From positions 31,117 through 95,116 of the forward strand of contig JBBRQI010000010.1 in the NCBI GenBank assembly GCA_038226665.1: a stretch of 64,000 nucleotides of DNA. Direction: 5' to 3'. Source of the DNA: SZAS-103 sp038226665. Its GTDB lineage: Bacteria; Pseudomonadota; Gammaproteobacteria; Xanthomonadales; Xanthomonadaceae. A model generated the notes under the pieces. That model worked only from the letters and a program-made list of their open reading frames with translations. It searched no databases and was not told the DNA's origin. This document shows positions 63,904 to 64,000 of this stretch, in pieces. How positions within the stretch are numbered: the first letter of the stretch is position 1; every line of letters begins with the position of its first letter. The translations under genes were made by a program, and so were the position numbers.

Positions 63904-64000
63904 GAACTGCTTTTCGAACTCTACCGGAGATAGCCCGTCGTTGTGTCCGTGCTGGCGACGGGTGTTGTAAAACATCTCGATGTAGTGGAACACGTCGGAC
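63860..64000 (-). mobile_element. Right end of an IS3-family insertion sequence (partial)
   Basis: The end TGAATCGCCCCGG...TTCTGTAGACA at 63860 resembles terminal inverted repeats of IS3-group elements. The transposase gene inside reads leftward and ends 26 bases from the tip. The element continues past the window, so the other end, target duplication and orfA cannot be seen. Confidence 0.85.
63886..64000 (-). CDS. IS3-family transposase orfB, C-terminal part
   Basis: On the minus strand the last 37 codons encode a DDE-transposase C-terminus: FHYIEMFYNTRRQHG, NDGLSPVEFEKQF and SKRGF, then TAA. The YNxxRxH...L-x-P-x-E-F pattern is diagnostic of the rve integrase core of IS3-family orfB. The catalytic residues lie outside the window. 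Confidence 0.9.
   Translation of the reverse strand, partial: SDVFHYIEMFYNTRRQHGHNDGLSPVEFEKQFSKRGF

Overview
The window is GC-rich (coding regions show strong G/C third positions) and reads as the chromosome of a gammaproteobacterium of the Xanthomonadales/Lysobacterales type, probably near Rhodanobacteraceae. This is inferred from gene content: an OmpA protein with a thrombospondin-3 linker, a type-2 malate dehydrogenase with an Ala/Ser-rich loop, an RnfC-like ferredoxin next to nth, an OprP-like porin next to pst, and a REP-like palindrome. Genus was not determined.

Layout. 0-6 kb: a tightly overlapping six-gene lipid-modification operon (flavin oxidoreductase, DUF1365, two CFA-synthase-like methyltransferases, DUF2878, DUF1295). 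6-8 kb: a small exported protein and an OmpA-family porin with a clear terminator. 8-17.7 kb: propionate/fatty-acid carbon flow (prpD, fadH, a GST, prpC, prpB, mdh, a class I aminotransferase). 17.9-20.4 kb: a three-gene envelope cluster with an M48 protease. 20.4-28.2 kb: cyclophilin, a lipoprotein-pilin fusion, typA, a DUF2127 protein, class II DAHP synthase, dsbB. 28.4-29.0 kb: an exported-protein gene that looks frameshifted. 29.2-40.7 kb: uvrA, a thioesterase, a PCu(A)C copper protein, an enoyl-CoA isomerase, a TPR protein followed by a truncated remnant, mercaptopyruvate sulfurtransferase, a DUF1289-Nudix fusion, FKBP, crotonase, an orphan RnfC-type ferredoxin and nth. 40.8-47.0 kb: a phosphate-starvation locus (porin, pstSCAB, phoU) with visible Pho boxes and regulatory hairpins. 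47.3-49.0 kb: rnt and cysK.

49.1-57.8 kb is the most unusual stretch. A coiled-coil protein, a membrane-anchored NitT/TauT-type binding protein fused to an OmpA peptidoglycan-binding domain, a matching permease and ATPase, a two-TM helical protein, a PspA/IM30 protein and a Ycf46-like AAA+ ATPase lie on one strand. A 281-residue protein of unknown function converges on them. The arrangement suggests an envelope-tethered, ABC-coupled membrane-stress machine rather than ordinary nutrient uptake; this is inference.

57.9-61.4 kb: the rnr-rlmB-small membrane protein operon. From 61.5 kb: tRNA-Leu(CAG), a terminator, 26-bp direct repeats and an integrase gene broken by one in-frame TAG mark the edge of a genomic island. 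Its cargo (a small lipoprotein and a hypothetical protein) is interrupted at about 63,860 by the end of an IS3-family element that runs off the window.
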